A stretch of DNA of 37,306 nucleotides from Chloroflexota bacterium. GTDB taxonomy: Bacteria > Chloroflexota > Limnocylindria > Limnocylindrales > CSP1-4. The notes beneath the pieces are model-generated. The model worked only from the letters and a program-made list of their open reading frames with translations. It was not told where the DNA came from and did not search any database. Shown in pieces: positions 36,107-37,306 of the stretch. The stretch spans positions 1 through 37,306 of the forward strand of contig JAICUI010000032.1 of the NCBI GenBank assembly GCA_025935925.1, in the 5' to 3' direction. A program made the translations under genes and the position numbers. Position 1 is the first letter of the stretch, and each line of letters starts with the position of its first letter.

Positions 36107-37306
36107 TCAGCCGATCCCGGGTGCGTCGGCCGGCCCGGGCGCCGAGGTTGTCGTCGATTCGGCCTCGTCCTCGCCCGGCCGGGGACGGAGCCCGACGGCG
36201 TTCGCGGCGGCGCCGCCGAGCAGCAGGACGCCGCACACGATGGCGGCGAGGTGGAGCGCGTCGACCGAGGCCTCCTTCGAGGCCGCGACGAGCTCCGGCG
36301 ACGCGGCCGCGTGTGGCGGGTTGAGCGGCTGGACGATTGCGCGTTGCGCCGGATCGTCGGCGTTGAACGACGGAACGGCGGTCGTGATCGCGGCGTAGAA
36401 CGAGCCGGAGACGACCACGAAGATCACCGCGGACAGCAGCGGCTGGCCGATGCGGCTGATCGCGTTGTTGATCGCCGACGCGAGCCCGGCGTTCGCGACC
36501 GGCACGGACGTCATCAGCGTCGTCGTGAGCGGCGCGACGACGAGCGAGATCCCGACCCCGAACAGCAGGACGTACGGGAGGACGTCGACGATTACCGACG
36601 CGGGCGGGAGCCACGACGCCGGGTCACCGGGCGCGAGCCGCCACGGCTCGGTCGTGGCCGGCATGCGGGCGAACCAGAACAGCCCGAGCGCCATGAGCGC
36701 GGGACCGACGATCAGGAACGGCCGCGCGCCGATCCGACCGGCCGCGGTGCCGACCCGCGCCGAGAGCACCGTCAGCAGGATCCCCGTCGGGATGCCGATG
36801 ACCCCGGCCGCGGTCGCCGAGTAGCCGATCGTGTTCTGGAGGAACAGCCCCTGGAACAGGGCGATCGTGTACAGCGCCCCGTAGATCAGGAGCGTCGAGA
36901 GGTTGATCGTCGCGAACCGCCGGCGCCGGAACAGGTCCAGCGGCACGAGCGGATTCGGCCGGCGGGCCATGAGGATCGGGAACGCGACGAGCGCGATCGC
37001 GCCGACGAGGAGCGAGGCCCACGCGATCGTGTCCTGCCACTGCTTCTGCTCGCCGCGGATGGCGCCGAACGCGAGGCCGCCCACGGCCACGAACGCGACG
37101 GCCGCCCCGAGCCAGTCGAACCGGCCGGACGCCCCCTCGGCCCTCGTCTCGGGCATGTGCCGGATCGTCGCGAACAGCGCGACGATGACGAGGGGCACGT
37201 TGATCAGGAACGCGATCCGCCAGCTGGCCGTGTCGACGAGGAGCCCGCCGACGAGCGGCCCCACGAGGCTGAGCGCGGACGTCGCCGACGCCCAGATCCC
37301 GAAGGC
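36107..37306 (-). CDS. MFS exporter, DHA2 (EmrB/QacA) family, 5' end outside window
   Basis: About 400 C-terminal residues of a second 14-helix exporter. The frame is open to the right edge: AFGIWASATSALSLVGPLVGGLLVDTASWRIAFLINVP is motif C and the helix 5-6 region, so the true start is beyond 37306. The Met at 37264 is internal and not a start. Later helices (LPYVLLFGVGISLVVAPLTTTLM, SAINNAISRIGQPL) are typical. The upstream gene context is unseen. Likely an antibiotic or metabolite exporter, with a methyltransferase downstream. Confidence 0.9.
   Translation of the reverse strand, partial: AFGIWASATSALSLVGPLVGGLLVDTASWRIAFLINVPLVIVALFATIRHMPETRAEGASGRFDWLGAAVAFVAVGGLAFGAIRGEQKQWQDTIAWASLLVGAIALVAFPILMARRPNPLVPLDLFRRRRFATINLSTLLIYGALYTIALFQGLFLQNTIGYSATAAGVIGIPTGILLTVLSARVGTAAGRIGARPFLIVGPALMALGLFWFARMPATTEPWRLAPGDPASWLPPASVIVDVLPYVLLFGVGISLVVAPLTTTLMTSVPVANAGLASAINNAISRIGQPLLSAVIFVVVSGSFYAAITTAVPSFNADDPAQRAIVQPLNPPHAAASPELVAASKEASVDALHLAAIVCGVLLLGGAAANAVGLRPRPGEDEAESTTTSAPGPADAPGIG

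Noticed and set aside
37264..37306. Met at 37264 as start of the last MFS gene
   Set aside because: The frame stays open with typical MFS residues (AFGIWASATSALSLVG) to the window edge, and the Met lies in transmembrane motif C.

Overview
This 37.3 kb window is very GC-rich, gene-dense DNA from a free-living bacterium. Overlapping GTGA/ATGA stop-start junctions, an F420-type PPOX protein, a DUF2277 protein and many apparently leaderless genes (a TANNNT-like box 6-9 bases before the start codon) fit Chloroflexota (for example the Limnocylindria/Ellin6529 soil groups). Actinobacteriota remains possible. This placement is an inference from style and gene content; no rRNA is present.

The main theme is selenium-dependent formate oxidation. 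On the minus strand lie a formate dehydrogenase (FDH) catalytic gene with an in-frame TGA (selenocysteine) and a canonical bacterial SECIS hairpin (21085-23013), a fused NuoE-NuoF-type NADH-oxidising subunit (15872-17761), and an iron-sulfur subunit (14823-15875). The iron-sulfur subunit ends with the [4Fe-4S] domain that normally begins the catalytic polypeptide, so the alpha subunit appears split into two genes about 5 kb apart. The helpers are all here: fdhD (12633-13505), selD (24942-25994), tRNA-Sec with anticodon TCA (28209-28305), and an overlapping selA-selB-mobA operon (28674-32541). mobA is followed by a hairpin that repeats the core of the fdhA SECIS (32566-32590). Together they supply selenophosphate, Sec-tRNA, SelB, bis-MGD cofactor and sulfur transfer for one enzyme.

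Layout. 1-2333: a large secreted YDG/Fn3 repeat protein, cut by the window edge. 2443-4829: an AlkA-like glycosylase and two tandem RlpA-like secreted proteins. 4831-6542: a septum-formation-like membrane protein, aroQ, a 34-codon leaderless ORF, and a shikimate-kinase-like protein. 6646-9712: a glycosyltransferase-MalF fusion followed by a MalG-type permease. 9768-12598: DUF2277, a PLP decarboxylase, an alpha/beta hydrolase and a PPOX protein. 12633-18569: fdhD, a small protein, an EEP phosphodiesterase, the FDH electron-transfer genes and a methyltransferase. 18566-21084: a CAX-type antiporter, a YCII protein and an 800-base repeat-rich gene desert. 21085-25994: fdhA, then the operon selD-mtnA-class II aldolase. 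26088-28150: a DHA2 drug exporter behind a perfect palindrome, and a thioesterase. 28209-32590: the selenocysteine machinery. 32666-37306: a 57-aa protein, a YtcJ-like amidohydrolase, an MBL-fold hydrolase, a methyltransferase and a second DHA2 exporter cut by the edge.
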